Assembly (NCBI RefSeq): GCF_039555335.1
Contig: NC_092631.1
Span: forward strand, 1-64,000
Reading direction: 5' to 3'
Length of the DNA stretch: 64,000 bases
Source: Amphiura filiformis
Lineage: Eukaryota > Echinodermata > Ophiuroidea > Amphilepidida > Amphiuridae
A model generated the notes under the pieces. That model was given only the letters and a program-made list of their open reading frames with translations, did no database searches and had not been told where the DNA came from. The translations under genes and the position numbers were made by a program. Positions 43,480-54,829 of the stretch are shown one piece after another (position 1 is the first letter of the stretch; each line of letters starts with the position of its first letter).

Positions 43480-45290
43480 ATTTTACAAATGTGTGCGAGT
43501 GCACGAACATTCTTGCCATATTGAGGCTAAAATTGAGAAGGGGCCCTATGGTGCAAAGTAGAACAAATACGAGCGAAGATCACAAAAATGGCACTTTTTA
43601 GGCCAAAATTGCCAAAAAGAGTAACTTGTGAGCATCAAAGTGCCATACACCAGTCGGGCGTGTACTTTTTGAAAAGATACAGGCCCGACAAGTGCGTAAA
43701 AGTCCAGCCCTGTCAGACACAAAATATCAACAACATTCCTTGTTTCCACACTTTATCTGTGATTTATCAGAACAAGGAAAACCACAACGATGTTTATGAC
43801 ATTGGCACCGAAATCTTGTTTTTAATATTATGGATTAATTGCAAGAGACGCAATAAAAACTACAAAGACGCAACACATATCATTTAACCTCCCCATGTCG
43901 TCTGCCAAAGTTTTATTGTTCCCAAATCAACAAGCACTTGGTCAAGACATTAGTTTTGATAAAATTATTTCCTCATTAGTATTTCTAGAAATACACCTCT
44001 CCCAACACTCTCTTTCAATCCGCATTCCTAGAAAATCACCCATCCAATCAAATTTACTTGTAACATCAGTGTTTCTAGAAAATCACTTCTTACAAATTTT
44101 ATTCACAATTAAGTGTTTCTAGAAATTTTACTCCTCCCAACATTAAACATCACTCTTTCTAATTTTAACAATGGAATCCATTGTGACTTCACATCGTATT
44201 CTACCAACATTTTTTTTAATTCATCATTAATTCAGCCCCAGTTTGTTTCTTAGAAATGTCTTGGAATAAATCCTCTTCTCCTTCACACTCTCCTTCATCA
44301 CTTACAAAAAAAGTCATTTTTTTTTTATTTTAAAACCTAGAAGAATTTATTATCTACAAATACTCCTCAGTAGCCATTTTGGTTTCATGACTACTCTATT
44401 TCATTTTATTTACACCCATAATGTCTACACTACTGTTTTGTCTATCATCACTGGAATCATCGTCTGACACTATTATAACAAACTTAAAAAAAGACACGGA
44501 AAGACTTACTATTTCTATGAGCATTACCTTTGTACAGCATTATTTTTTACTTAAACAGTAAAGGCAGTAAGGCCATTTTTTTCTTCTATTAGTTGTCATT
44601 TTTTACAGTGCACCTAAACGTGACCTAAATCACGTCTAAATTGGTGTTAAGTTTCTTATTGTCGGTACCTACCTACCTACCTACCTAAATCTAGCTACTT
44701 GCTACGCTACAACCTACTCTACGTTTAATCATAACTACAACCTATGGTTTTTTGTAATATCTATAACAATTTGTGCAAAACTGTACATCACCATGTTCAC
44801 TGATACAACATCATTTTTATTCAGCACATAAACAAGAATTTGGTACAGTCTATTCCTAATTTCTACATACTGCCAAATTCTGCTTGTGCTAGACTTGCAC
44901 CAAGTCTTGCAACTTACACACTCCAAATAGACTCTGTATTCCCACATATTTTTTCACACTTCATAATAATCGTTCTTTGACATGAAACATCAGGAGCTCC
45001 CATTATTCTCACTACCAAAGACATAGTTCTATTAGCCCATAGCACATTCAAAAGTTGTATGTGATGTGGGTATCAAACTAGAAATCAGTCATTCCAAATG
45101 AAAGGTCACATTATTGATCACACAAGTGAATGCAATTTTTAGAATGGTGCCTTTGGTTGTGAGGTGATTTGGGATCACAGATCTTCAGCCATTAATTACA
45201 AGACTGCCCTCGCAGGCTAAAACAGCAGTATCTGTTTTGTAAATTGTTACTAGATACTGCCTTTCACTTTGGGTTCCGACTGACTCAAAA
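43480..45290. other. No gene recognised
   Basis: AT-rich. A 99-codon plus frame (43588-43887) overlaps a 67-codon minus frame; neither has a recognised domain. GTTTCTAGAAAATCAC-type phrases repeat at 43980-44125 (TTTCTAGAAA four times, period about 40-50). A (CTAC)n tract is at 44667-44690. Confidence 0.5.
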
Positions 45291-45292
45291 CA

Positions 45293-45496
45293 GGCTATTC
45301 CAGTTGATTTACATACCCCCTATGGAAGACAAGTCCTTATAATCTTCCGCACAGGAAGGTGGAGGGTGGATATTTGTGAATATCATCAAATGAGGCTACC
45401 AGAATGGGTGACTTCATTTGAAATCTACACCCCCTGTGTAGGAGATTAAGGTCAAGTTTTCCATACAGGGGGTATGGATTTCAACTGGAATAGCCC
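45293..45496. mobile_element. Palindromic element P (GGCTATTCCAGTTGAAATCC)
   Basis: Self-complementary ~190-200-base unit: GGCTATTCCAGTTGA...ACACAGG, CATTTGAAATCTACACCCCC, and the inverse to CAACTGGAATAGCCC. Other copies: 47401, 48485, 53410, 54655, 60034, 62391. Confidence 0.9.
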
Positions 45497-45587
45497 AATA
45501 TTTGCCTCCCAGATAAAAAAAAGCAGTGTTTGCTGTTATTGAAGACACTGCATTTTGACTTTGTCAGGAAAATGATTCAAAAACATG

Positions 45588-45723
45588 TCGGCTGCTCAGT
45601 GCCAGAAGCGGTTAAGTGCAATAGCTGCCATGTGAAGGTGAGTACAATATACTGTGTGTAAATTGCCAAATGTTCACAGGGCAGCTATTGCACTTACCCA
45701 CTTCTGGCACTGAGCAGCCGATG
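45588..45723. repeat. Hairpin element CGGCTGCTCAGTGCCAGAAG
   Basis: Arms of about 48 bases (45588-45635 and 45676-45723) around a ~40-base loop. Only one copy in the window. Confidence 0.85.
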
Positions 45724-46205
45724 TGTCTCTCAAGTATAAAGGCAGCATCCAGTTTAGAATTTGTTCAACGATACTGTGTTTTTCCTTGGGAGAGCAGACC
45801 AGGATGGGCTTCCTTGCAACAAAACAAAACTCTAAAATGAATACCAAGCTGTCAGTTTAAATTCTACCTAATAAAATATTTAAAACTTAATCTTAAACTA
45901 AATAAAATTTCTTCACATAAAACATAATAAAAATACAATTTTTTAGTGACTTTCCATATCATCTTTCATACACCCCCCATCGAACAAACTCATGGTCACA
46001 GCCACAGTTTGACTAAACAGAGTATAGCTCAATCAATGTGGTTTTATGCAACAACAGTTCCCACTGAAATGAGCAAAACAATACCAGAATCAAGTTATAC
46101 TAAATAAACAGTAGTATATTACCGTGCAATGTACACCACTCATTGTGAAAGTGAATCAAGTTGAAGTTGAACAAAGTATAGGTCTTACAATCTCTTGACA
46201 CTTTC

Positions 46206-46440
46206 CAAAAATGTTTGATTAATGGTTAACAATGTCTTTGTAGTGTTCTAGCATTCTTCGCTTTAACGATTATGCACAACTTTTTGAAAATTTCAGAGAT
46301 TTGCTAAAACTTTATCACAATTTCCCAAAATGTTTTAACTTCTGATTAATGTTCAAAGATGTACTTTGGTGTTCTAGCATTCTTCGCTTAAACGCCCAAC
46401 TTTTGGACAGTTTCAGAGATTTGTGCGCAATCAGCATGCC
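46206..46440 (+). repeat. Direct tandem pair of ~117 bases
   Basis: TTCCCAAAATGTTT..., GGTGTTCTAGCATTCTTCGC and AGTTTCAGAGATTTG occur in the same order in 46206-46322 and 46323-46440, with substitutions. Confidence 0.75.
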
Positions 46441-46626
46441 CTTGTAACATGTTTATCCGACGACAGGAATAATGATACAAATGTGTGTAAAATAACAACA
46501 TCTTTTGGTCTGAAAGATGCCTATCGGTAATGATTCAGACTTGAGCTTCATTCATTTTAGTTTAGGTACAGATATGTGGGTTGGGTATGTGCAGCGGGAA
46601 TTTTGGTAACTGACTCTGAAATTTAA

Positions 46627-46834
46627 CCCTATGAGATCTATCTGCCGATTGGCCGAAAAGAAGTTTTCATTATCAATTGGACCAATCAGGAACATTGTTA
46701 GAATAATTTCACCACACAAAAAAAATTGGGGTGAATTATTAACAAAGCCCCATTCTGATTGGTGATTAAAATAAAGATATCATGTAACTGACCAATCAGA
46801 GGAAATGTTAGATCGGCAGGTAGTGCTCAGGGGG
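46627..46834. mobile_element. TTAA-flanked MITE (CCCTATGAG ends)
   Basis: TTAA at 46623-46626 and 46835-46838. Inverted ends CCCTATGAGATCTATCTGCC and the complement CCCCCTGAGCACTACCTGCC. Subterminal CTGATTGG/CCAATCAG pairs. TTAACCCT ends fit a piggyBac-type MITE. Confidence 0.75.
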
Positions 46835-47400
46835 TTAATGAGATAGATGCTAACCAATCTTATAATGGTGTAGATTTTGAAATTTGCAAAATTAAGCTTA
46901 CTTGCAAAGTTTTGAACAATTGTGTGACATAATAATGAAGAATTAGCATATTTTCCAAGATTTTTGAGAAACTTTTGAAAAAGTATCCCTGCTCTATTCC
47001 AGTTTAGTACAATTTAGCAACACATCATTAATCATTATATCACAGAGCCTGGAAATTCAATCATTCTCAGCTGTACGTAAACACCCACCTGACCTCCAGA
47101 TAAATTAACATAATATGACCATATCTTCTTTTCTAAAAGTCAAACAACAATAATTGTCCATTTATTTTGCGAACATTGTTATCACAACGAAAAAACTACA
47201 ACTTCACAATCACCAAACTCTGCTAACTAAATTCACAGCCATATATACAGTGCATTTTGTTAGTAATCCACATGCTGGGTCACACCAAATGATGATGCTG
47301 CTGGTAAGTTGACCTTTGACCAGTATCACCTAAACCATTTAAATTAGTAGGAACATGTGCAGGTGCAATGGCTATTAGTTCTAGTCTACGCATGGCTAAT

Positions 47401-47578
47401 GGGCTATTCTAGTTGAAATCCATGCACCCCTTATTGAAGACATGACCTTAATCTTCCAGAGTGTGAATTTCAAATCGATTCACCCATTCAGGTTACCCTA
47501 TTTGAAATTCATACCCCCTGTGTCGGAGATTAAGGTCATGTCTTCCACAGGGGGTGTATGGATTTCAACTAGAATAGT
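47401..47578. mobile_element. Palindromic element P
   Basis: GGGCTATTCTAGTTGAAATC to GATTTCAACTAGAATAG, arms inverted around CACCCATTCAGG. Little diverged from the copy at 48485. Confidence 0.9.
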
Positions 47579-47886
47579 GCAATGTGGTTTGATCACAGTA
47601 AATTAAATACTTGCCAATCAAAAATCATTGAATTTCTAGGATTTTCCCACAATTTTATTGAACCAAGCAGTTAAGATGAAAAATGGTTTTTGTAAAAAAA
47701 AATAAAAACCACACAAGCCAAAATGTAGACTGGAGTTTAGCCCAATTAAAACACTTTGACTATAGCATGCAATTATAGTTCAGTGTTATTTTGTGCATTG
47801 AAAAAGTGCTTTGGTGCAGTGCATTCATTCATCCCAATTTATACTCTACATTTCCTCCATATATCACATGTATAGTCACATGGGTG

Positions 47887-48185
47887 TCACATGAGAACCA
47901 TATGGGTGTCACATGAGACCAAAATGGGAGTCACATGAGACCCATATGGGTGTCACATGACACCATATGGGTGTCACATGAGACCCATATGGGTGTCACA
48001 TGACACCATATGGGTGTCACATGAGACCCATATGGGTGTCACATGAGACCCATATGAGTGTCATATGAGAACCATATGGGTGTCACATGAAACCCATATG
48101 GGTGTCACATGAGACCCATATGGGTGTCACATGAAATCCATATGGGTGTCATATGAGACCCAAATGGGTATCACATGAGCCTCAT
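47887..48185 (+). repeat. 22-base minisatellite with two E-boxes per unit
   Basis: About 14 units of TCACATGAGACCCATATGGG plus TG, some 21 bases long. Most units contain CACATG and CATATG, both of the CANNTG class. Diverged CACATG-bearing relatives are at 50560-50645 and 52105-52190. Confidence 0.92.
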
Positions 48186-48484
48186 AAAAGTAGCCAGTGG
48201 AAAAATATTCCTCAGCTGGTTGCCTCTATGGTTCTTCACTTTGCAAGTGATCAATTCTTTTGGATAATGTAGTATGCAATTGATGAAAAGGTAGACAAAT
48301 TGGAGTTGAAATTATTTAATGAAGTGATGGATTATTGAGAATAGAAAAATGTGTTGCGGGGAAAAGTGCAGTGCTGTATGATTGGGTTGAGTGCGGTTTG
48401 CAACCAGAGAATCCTCGCGATTCCTACCCGGTGCAGTGCAAATTGTGCGGCATGCATAATAACGTGCTTGTGCGGGCATGCAAT

Positions 48485-48670
48485 GGGCTATTCCACTTGA
48501 AATCATTACACCCCGTATGGAAGACATGACCTTAATCTTCCACACACAGAGTGTGAATTTCAAATGGGGTTACCTGAATGGGTGACTCAATTTGAAATCT
48601 ACACTACCTGTGTAAATGATTAAGGTTTTGTCTTCCACAGGGGGTGTATGGATTTCAACTGGATTAGCCC
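48485..48670. mobile_element. Palindromic element P
   Basis: GGGCTATTCCACTTGAAATC to TTTCAACTGGATTAGCCC. Immediately preceded by a CpG-containing stretch (48350-48480) of unknown nature. Confidence 0.88.
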
Positions 48671-49920
48671 AATTAGTGCAACTACAAACTACAACTATTA
48701 CTATCACAAACATCATAAACACTTATTTCTTTTTACACTTACTGGATTCTACAAAAACACCTTAAACATTAAAAACATTTCAATATATTAAAACTTTGAT
48801 TTGCATGACAAAGAGATGCGCTACATGAAGATATGGTCATATTTTGTATTGTAATGTCTGCGGTGTGAAAGAAGTACAAAGATAACGACTAGAACAAAAT
48901 TTTTAAAAGTGAACTAAAAACCTAAATTTTTAACCTTATTAATATAATTTTGCAATTGCTATGGTCTTCACAATAGACACTGCAACAGTAAAAGCCACAC
49001 TTCATATTACATATCTGCCAACCAATGAAGAGAACATCTACCAAACATTTCCTCATTTTTAAACAACTCGGGTCTACAGAATAAGTCGTCATTAAAAATA
49101 GCTATTAAAAAAACTAATTCAATTTAGCTGACTGATCAAAGAAGAGAAAAAGAAAGAGGATTAAATTACAATTCTTATATAAGGGCTCATATTGAAATAC
49201 CCTACCATGCTTTCACACAGAAAGAAGGCAGGATTCCCCTCGCTAAGCGTGAGCCTCAGGAAAGCTCGGTCATAAAACGGATGGATTATATGCATCAGTG
49301 ATACACCCTGCCTTTTGAAGTGGTCTGGTGACAAGGATTATAATAAAAGTTTATCAAAGACTGGCAATTTTATTGATTGTTGAACTAATTGAACTAATCG
49401 GCTCACCGCACAACCCAGGAAAGCGCGCTCCTAATTTAAGTGGCTAATTGCAGTGTTATAATCACACAGGATTTTAACAAAAGAAGGCTAGCACAGGAAA
49501 GCTGCAGGATGGTGCACACCTTCCTGTGTAAGGGAATTTCAATATGAGCCCTAATTATTATATATTTGAGATGTTGATCACAGACTCAATTCAGTTCCAT
49601 TTATTTTATATTAATTTACAGAACAGTCGGAATCGGAATTGTTTGTTTTCATCTTGCAGCAATCATGTTCCTTCATAAATAACCTCTTTTCATTCCCAGC
49701 TCATTGCACATCATTTTATTATGTTAATAAATATCAAAGCATAAATGTTTTGGTAAAAATTTACATGCCCTGAAATTCTCACCTTCAGATTGTAAGCACA
49801 AGCAAAAACAACTACTCCCTTTTTACAGTGTTTCTGATTGGCTAATCATGTGATATATCCATCTGAGTGGCCAATTAAAATACAGCTTCTAGATATTTAA
49901 GCTTAACCCTCTCCAGTCCC
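48671..49920. other. No gene recognised
   Basis: AT-rich sequence; CTCATATTGAAAT (49188) and ATTTCAATATGAGCCC (49537) are an inverted pair about 350 bases apart (ATAAGGGCTCATATTGAAAT / ATTTCAATATGAGCCCTAAT), possibly ends of an unrecognised element of about 375 bases. Confidence 0.5.
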
Positions 49921-49921
49921 A

Positions 49922-50185
49922 CCACCATTCTTAACATGTTTCTGACTGGCTCAATAAATCATAATAGTCTTCTTGTAACCAATCAGCAGGTAGTACTTAC
50001 GTGGTTCAGGCTCTTCAGCCCTACTACCATTCTTACCATGCTGCTGATTGGCTCAATAAATCATAATAGTCTTCTTGTAACCAATCAGCAGGTAGTTCTC
50101 ATGTACCACCATTCTTACCATGTTTCTGATTGGCTCAATAAATCATGATAGTCTTCCTGTAACCAATCACCAATTCTCATTCATT
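49922..50185 (+). repeat. Three tandem units of ~83-100 bases with CCAAT pairs
   Basis: CACCATTCTTACCATG, CTGATTGGCTCAATAAATCA, TAGTCTTCTTGTAACCAATC. Units near 49922, 50022 and 50105. Each carries ATTGG and CCAAT in inverted order. The first starts just after TTAACCCTCT. Confidence 0.8.
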
Positions 50186-50559
50186 AGCCTGATGTTGATT
50201 TTGTTTCTTTGCAACTTAAATAAAACTGCTATTTGCTTTATATCAAAATGATGGTGCAATGAGCCTTGATGATTAATAAATAGTATCTACACATACATAT
50301 CTTTCTTTCTTGAGTTGTTTTTCTTGCGTTTTAGACCCAATTCTTGCCACCAGTCTATAAATAACAAGCAGCCAAGAGTTGTATACCCGTCAATATCTCT
50401 TTTCAATATATTACAAACTCCGCACTATTTTATCTTACAGTTCTGACAAACATGCAAAAAAAAGAGGTTTATGAAAATGCTCCATCCTGAGAAGTAGCTG
50501 TTTTTGGAGTTAAATTTCATCTTTCTCAGTTATGTTTACTTTTAATCCACATGATCTAC

Positions 50560-50645
50560 ATGTGACAATCATATGTAACCCATATGGATATCACATGCAT
50601 GTCATGTAGGTATCACATGTACACCACATGGGAATCACATGATCC
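50560..50645 (+). repeat. Diverged E-box-like repeat cluster
   Basis: ATCATATG, ATCACATG, GTCATG and ATCACATG recur about every 20 bases (CATATGGATATCACATGCAT). Resembles the 47.9-kb minisatellite. A further cluster is at 52105-52190. Confidence 0.6.
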
Positions 50646-52910
50646 ACCAGGAGCTACATTTGCATATTATTTATCCCTGTGGACCAAGACATGCAAATCA
50701 TAAGACCTTTTTTGCTTTTGATAAAAACTCTATTGAACATGTACCAAACAATCCCATCTCACAGTCTACACTTTATAGCTAAGTTCCAAAAATAATATTT
50801 CTTTGGATAAATGTTTATACCATCTACATGTATGATAGTTATGAGGTTCATAAAGGCAATGATGAAGAATAAGTTAGTTTAGTCGATAAACACAACTCTG
50901 TATGCTGAGGTTCAGTATTTCACCCTGCTTGATCCTATTTGAGGTGGGTATAGTTTAGAGAATACATCTTACCCTTCCCAGAATGCTTTGCAACATAATG
51001 CATCACCTCATGACACCCCTATTACTTTGTACAGGTTCCCTTTGTTTTCTTGCTGAGAACAGACTGGCTAAGCATGGGTTAATACTATTAATAGTCAAGA
51101 AATAAAACATATCATTGAGGTACTTTTTGTCACAATCAACCAATGTTGCTCACGACAGCAAATCAGTACGGAAAATTGAAATGGAAGAAATGCATTGTGG
51201 GAAGTGTAAGATATCTTCTCTGGGTATAGCTTAAAGCTCATAAATTCTTGTTCTCGTGGTAATTGAAATAAGATTGGTGCAAATCTACAGATGCAGAAGA
51301 GGTAGAACCAAAGAGTACTGACTCCGCCATGTTTGTGTGTCACTCATGGAAGACAAATTACTCCCAGATTATTTTACCAAGAGGCCAGCAAACTTAGATT
51401 GTTTGTGTTGTGTGTGTAACGTGTGGTGCTCGCTATAAAGTGCTATGTATGCAACCATACCATCAAGTGTGTCACAGGTCAATGGTTCATCATCTGATCA
51501 GTCAGCCTGATGATGCGTCTTGGATGAGACGCGATACTGTCGCTATCATTTCACTATATGAACGCAACCCTTTGTAATGCTCACACCAAGTCTGCTTCCA
51601 AGTTGGCTTTACACTACTATTTGGCCTCCATGAGCAACAAAGCAAAATGGTGGCTTTACCATAGCATTACACACATGGCAATTTTGAGTTGGTACTCTTT
51701 GGGTCTTACGTCCTTAACAGGTGCCGAAAGATGGCAATGACTACATTTCACAACAACAAAAAAGTGACTTTTAAATGTAAAGATGATAATCTTTTCGTGT
51801 GAAAGTGAAGCTGTGCTAATAATTTTTCTAATATGCTTCTTTTGGAGAGAGCCCAAAACCTGCTTTCAAACAGCATAATTATTTTCAAATTTACCAGAAT
51901 GAAAATTCAACATCACAGCGTAAAAATGCATGCGATGTTGAAATAACATCCAGTGAATTTTACAATTTCTAGTATTAAGATATGTAACTAAGATGATTCC
52001 CAGGTGCACAAGCCATGTTCAAATATTTCTAAAAAATTGTATTACAGATGAAATCATCTGGGCCATGCCACAGGCAAACTAATGAGAGGATCACAAAAGG
52101 TCACCTGACATCACATGCTTCCCATATGGGCATCACATGCACCTCTCATGGGTATCACATGCACCCCACATTAGTATCACATGTATTATCACCTGATATT
52201 GCCTCCATATTTTTTCTTGCATAATCTCATTTATACCACTTGAACATTGATAATATCAGTCATGTTGCTTCATCTTTAATGTAATTACCTTCATCTCCAT
52301 TCCTTTATGACTCACTGACCTTATTCTTTGATTTTAAAACTTAAACTACAAAAAAAAAAAAAAGCATTTTCTTCTCTCATGGGAATCAACTGTTTTTGAC
52401 TCCTGTATGAATCAGTTCAAATTTGGAATGACTGACTTACATACAATTAAGCATCGCAAAACTGTTTTGTTTTTGACACAAAAAAATTGCTACATACTAC
52501 AACATTACTCAACATATACAAGTGTACACTATGTACAGAAAGATCTATCCCTAGACATTGAGGTAATTTTTGCGACAAAACAGCGGAGGGATTTCTTACA
52601 ACAACTGCATCTTGACTTGAACAACAACAGCCTCAACCCTTCTGTCAAAGTTAAATCACATGCCAATGAGGGGTAGAGCTACTTTCAATTATTTTTACAC
52701 CAACCATGTAATCTGACATTCAGATATCGAATTGGACTTTGACAAAAGGGTTGAGATTCAAGCCATAGAAGACCACATTAGTGCACCACAATAACAATTC
52801 AACACAGATTTGTTTGAATTCCAAGTAATTCCCCTTTGCAGCATTCAATCTTGCTATCTATCATGCCATATTCAAGCGCTTCGATAAACCAACTCATAAC
52901 ATTTAATTTT
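50646..52910. other. No gene recognised
   Basis: AT-rich DNA with a hammerhead-like motif at 51507-51537 and the E-box-like cluster at 52105-52190. An 89-codon plus frame (52407-52676) has no recognised domain. Confidence 0.5.
51507..51540 (+). other. Hammerhead-like core motif
   Basis: CTGATGA, then a perfect 6-pair stem GCGTCT/AGACGC (51515-51520, 51527-51532) with loop TGGATG, then GATAC. The hammerhead ribozyme core is CUGAUGA-stem II-GAAA. Here GAAA is GATA, and stems I and III are not convincing, so activity is unlikely. Confidence 0.25.
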
Positions 52911-53061
52911 CAGGCATGAGAATGGCTTTTTTTGTCTGAAAAAGCGTGTGAATTCAGCCTTAAAAGGCTAAAAACAGGCTGAAAAAAATAAATAAAAATG
53001 CGTAAATTTGGACAACAACATTGCCTGAATTCGGGCAAAAGCCTGGAAATTCTCATGCCTG
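52911..53061. mobile_element. Short CAGG-ended MITE, copy 3
   Basis: CAGGCATGAGAAT and ATTCTCATGCCTG are perfect inverted ends. AATTTT abuts both sides (52905-52910, 53062-53067). Interior AAACAGGCTGAAAAAAATAA and TGCGTAAATTTGG match the element at 6946-7098. Confidence 0.8.
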
Positions 53062-53409
53062 AATTTTGTTAAATTAAGACAAAATTTTCTTGTTTTAACT
53101 GAGGTAAACAATAACAACGCTATGCATCATGGGAAGGCATGAAATTTTACTGTGATACAACCCCTTACACCTCGTGTTATATACAGCCTGTATTCAATAT
53201 ATCCCATCATGCACTATTCCAGGGGTAACTTACTTAAGTGGCATTCTTGTGGTGTACATGTCTGTCTTACTATTACACAGACATCACCTTTTCAAACCCC
53301 TTCAGAACTCAAAAACAAACAAAAAGCCATAAAATAGTGCAATGACCTAATATATGGAAAAGATCAATTCTGTCTGAAGGATAAAAAAAGCAATTCCACT
53401 CAAAAGGAG

Positions 53410-53595
53410 AGTACCAGTTGAAATCCATACAACCCCATATGAAATACATATTATGACCTTAATCTTCCACATGGAGTGTAAATTTCAAATGGGGTTACCT
53501 GAATGGGTGATTCCATTTGAAATCTACATTCCTGTGTAGGAGACTAAAGTCATGTCAACCAAAGGGGGTGTATAGATTTCAATTGGACTAACCCA
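53410..53595. mobile_element. Palindromic element P
   Basis: ACCAGTTGAAATCCATACAA to TTTCAATTGGACTAACCCA. Ends more diverged than in other copies. Confidence 0.85.
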
Positions 53596-53975
53596 TTCCA
53601 TGCTAAATCTGTTCTGCGGTGCACCTGTGCTTCTAAATATTTTTTAAACAATAGATCAACATAACATCACTGAAAAACAAACAAAATCCTTAAAAGTTAT
53701 TTTTTTACTTCATTTATCTACAAATTATCTTAAAGACAAGTACATCTATCTGTACAAAACTGAGCAACATCAACATCGTCATGGTTACTTCACAAACGTA
53801 AAATGATGCAAAGCACATTTTGGGCTGTTCTGTGGCAAAGAGATGAATCTAGCATTTTTTTCGGAACCCTCTTACTTGCATAACTTCTAATACTACCTTT
53901 ACATCCATGCACACATTTCTGACACTGATTTCTGTCGCATCCAACAAACACTGCATGATTCCATTTTCTACAGCA

Positions 53976-54082
53976 ATTGACCTTTTTGGTAAATCCCATG
54001 ATTCGTCATCCCGGACATCGTCATTTGACGTCTGGGGTCTAACCAACCGCAAGGAATTATGGGATTTACCAAAAAGGTCAAT
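53976..54082. repeat. 107-base hairpin ATTGACCTTTTTGGTAAATC
   Basis: Arms of about 25 bases are perfect inverse copies at 53976-54000 and 54058-54082. The loop contains TGACGTC-like CGTCATTTGACGTC. It accounts for the peptide repeated in the overlapping 107-codon frame. Confidence 0.8.
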
Positions 54083-54654
54083 TTCTTGCTTAAAAGAATA
54101 GACTTGTTCCTCTACAAAAGTGTATACACCATCCGACAGAAGAAGAGGGTAATTTTGTCTGTGTAAATTCATAACAGCTACTATTTACACCCCTGGGTGA
54201 GGTGAGGCAATCATATGACATCTTGAATAAATGTGCAACATGGAAGCACTCTTCACTTTCTCAGCATAAACAGGTACCCATATTACACAACCATATGCAG
54301 AAAGCCAATCACGAAACGTACCTTACACACGACAGATATGCTTCTGGAATAGACTGCCAGATACACAAGTAGGTGGAGAGTGGTAATTGAAAAAAAACCT
54401 TGCATACGTTTATGCAGCATCATGGGAATTGCTGGGTTTAAAGACCTTGAAGTCATGATCACAATGCACTGCCGGATACCCATAGACACAAGCAGGTGGA
54501 GGGTGCCAATTGAAAAAATACTTGCACACGATGGGTATTGTGTGTGAATATATATAGTGCTAAATGAATCAAATTATGAAATATTATCCATATCACATTG
54601 ATTAATAAAGCATAGGTGCATCACCCCCATCACACACTGATAATGGGTGCACTG

Positions 54655-54829
54655 TGCTATTCCAGTTGAAGTCCATGACATGACTTAAACCTCCCACACA
54701 GGGGGTGTCAATTTCAAATGGAGTCACCCATTCAGGCAACCTCATATTTCACACTCCCTCTGTGGGAGATCAAGGTCATGTCGTCCATATTGAGGGTGTA
54801 TGGATTTCAACTGGAATATCCATTTTAGC
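54655..54829. mobile_element. Palindromic element P
   Basis: GCTATTCCAGTTGAAGTCCA to GGATTTCAACTGGAATAT. Confidence 0.87.

Noticed and set aside
47887-48185. CRISPR-like regular repeat array
   Set aside because: Units are contiguous with no unique spacers, vary at many sites, and the window is animal DNA; it is a minisatellite. The same applies to 15470-15857 and 40108-41358.
53849-54172. 107-codon minus frame
   Set aside because: Part of its sequence comes from the two arms of the hairpin at 53976-54082, which explains the internal likeness; no domain recognised.
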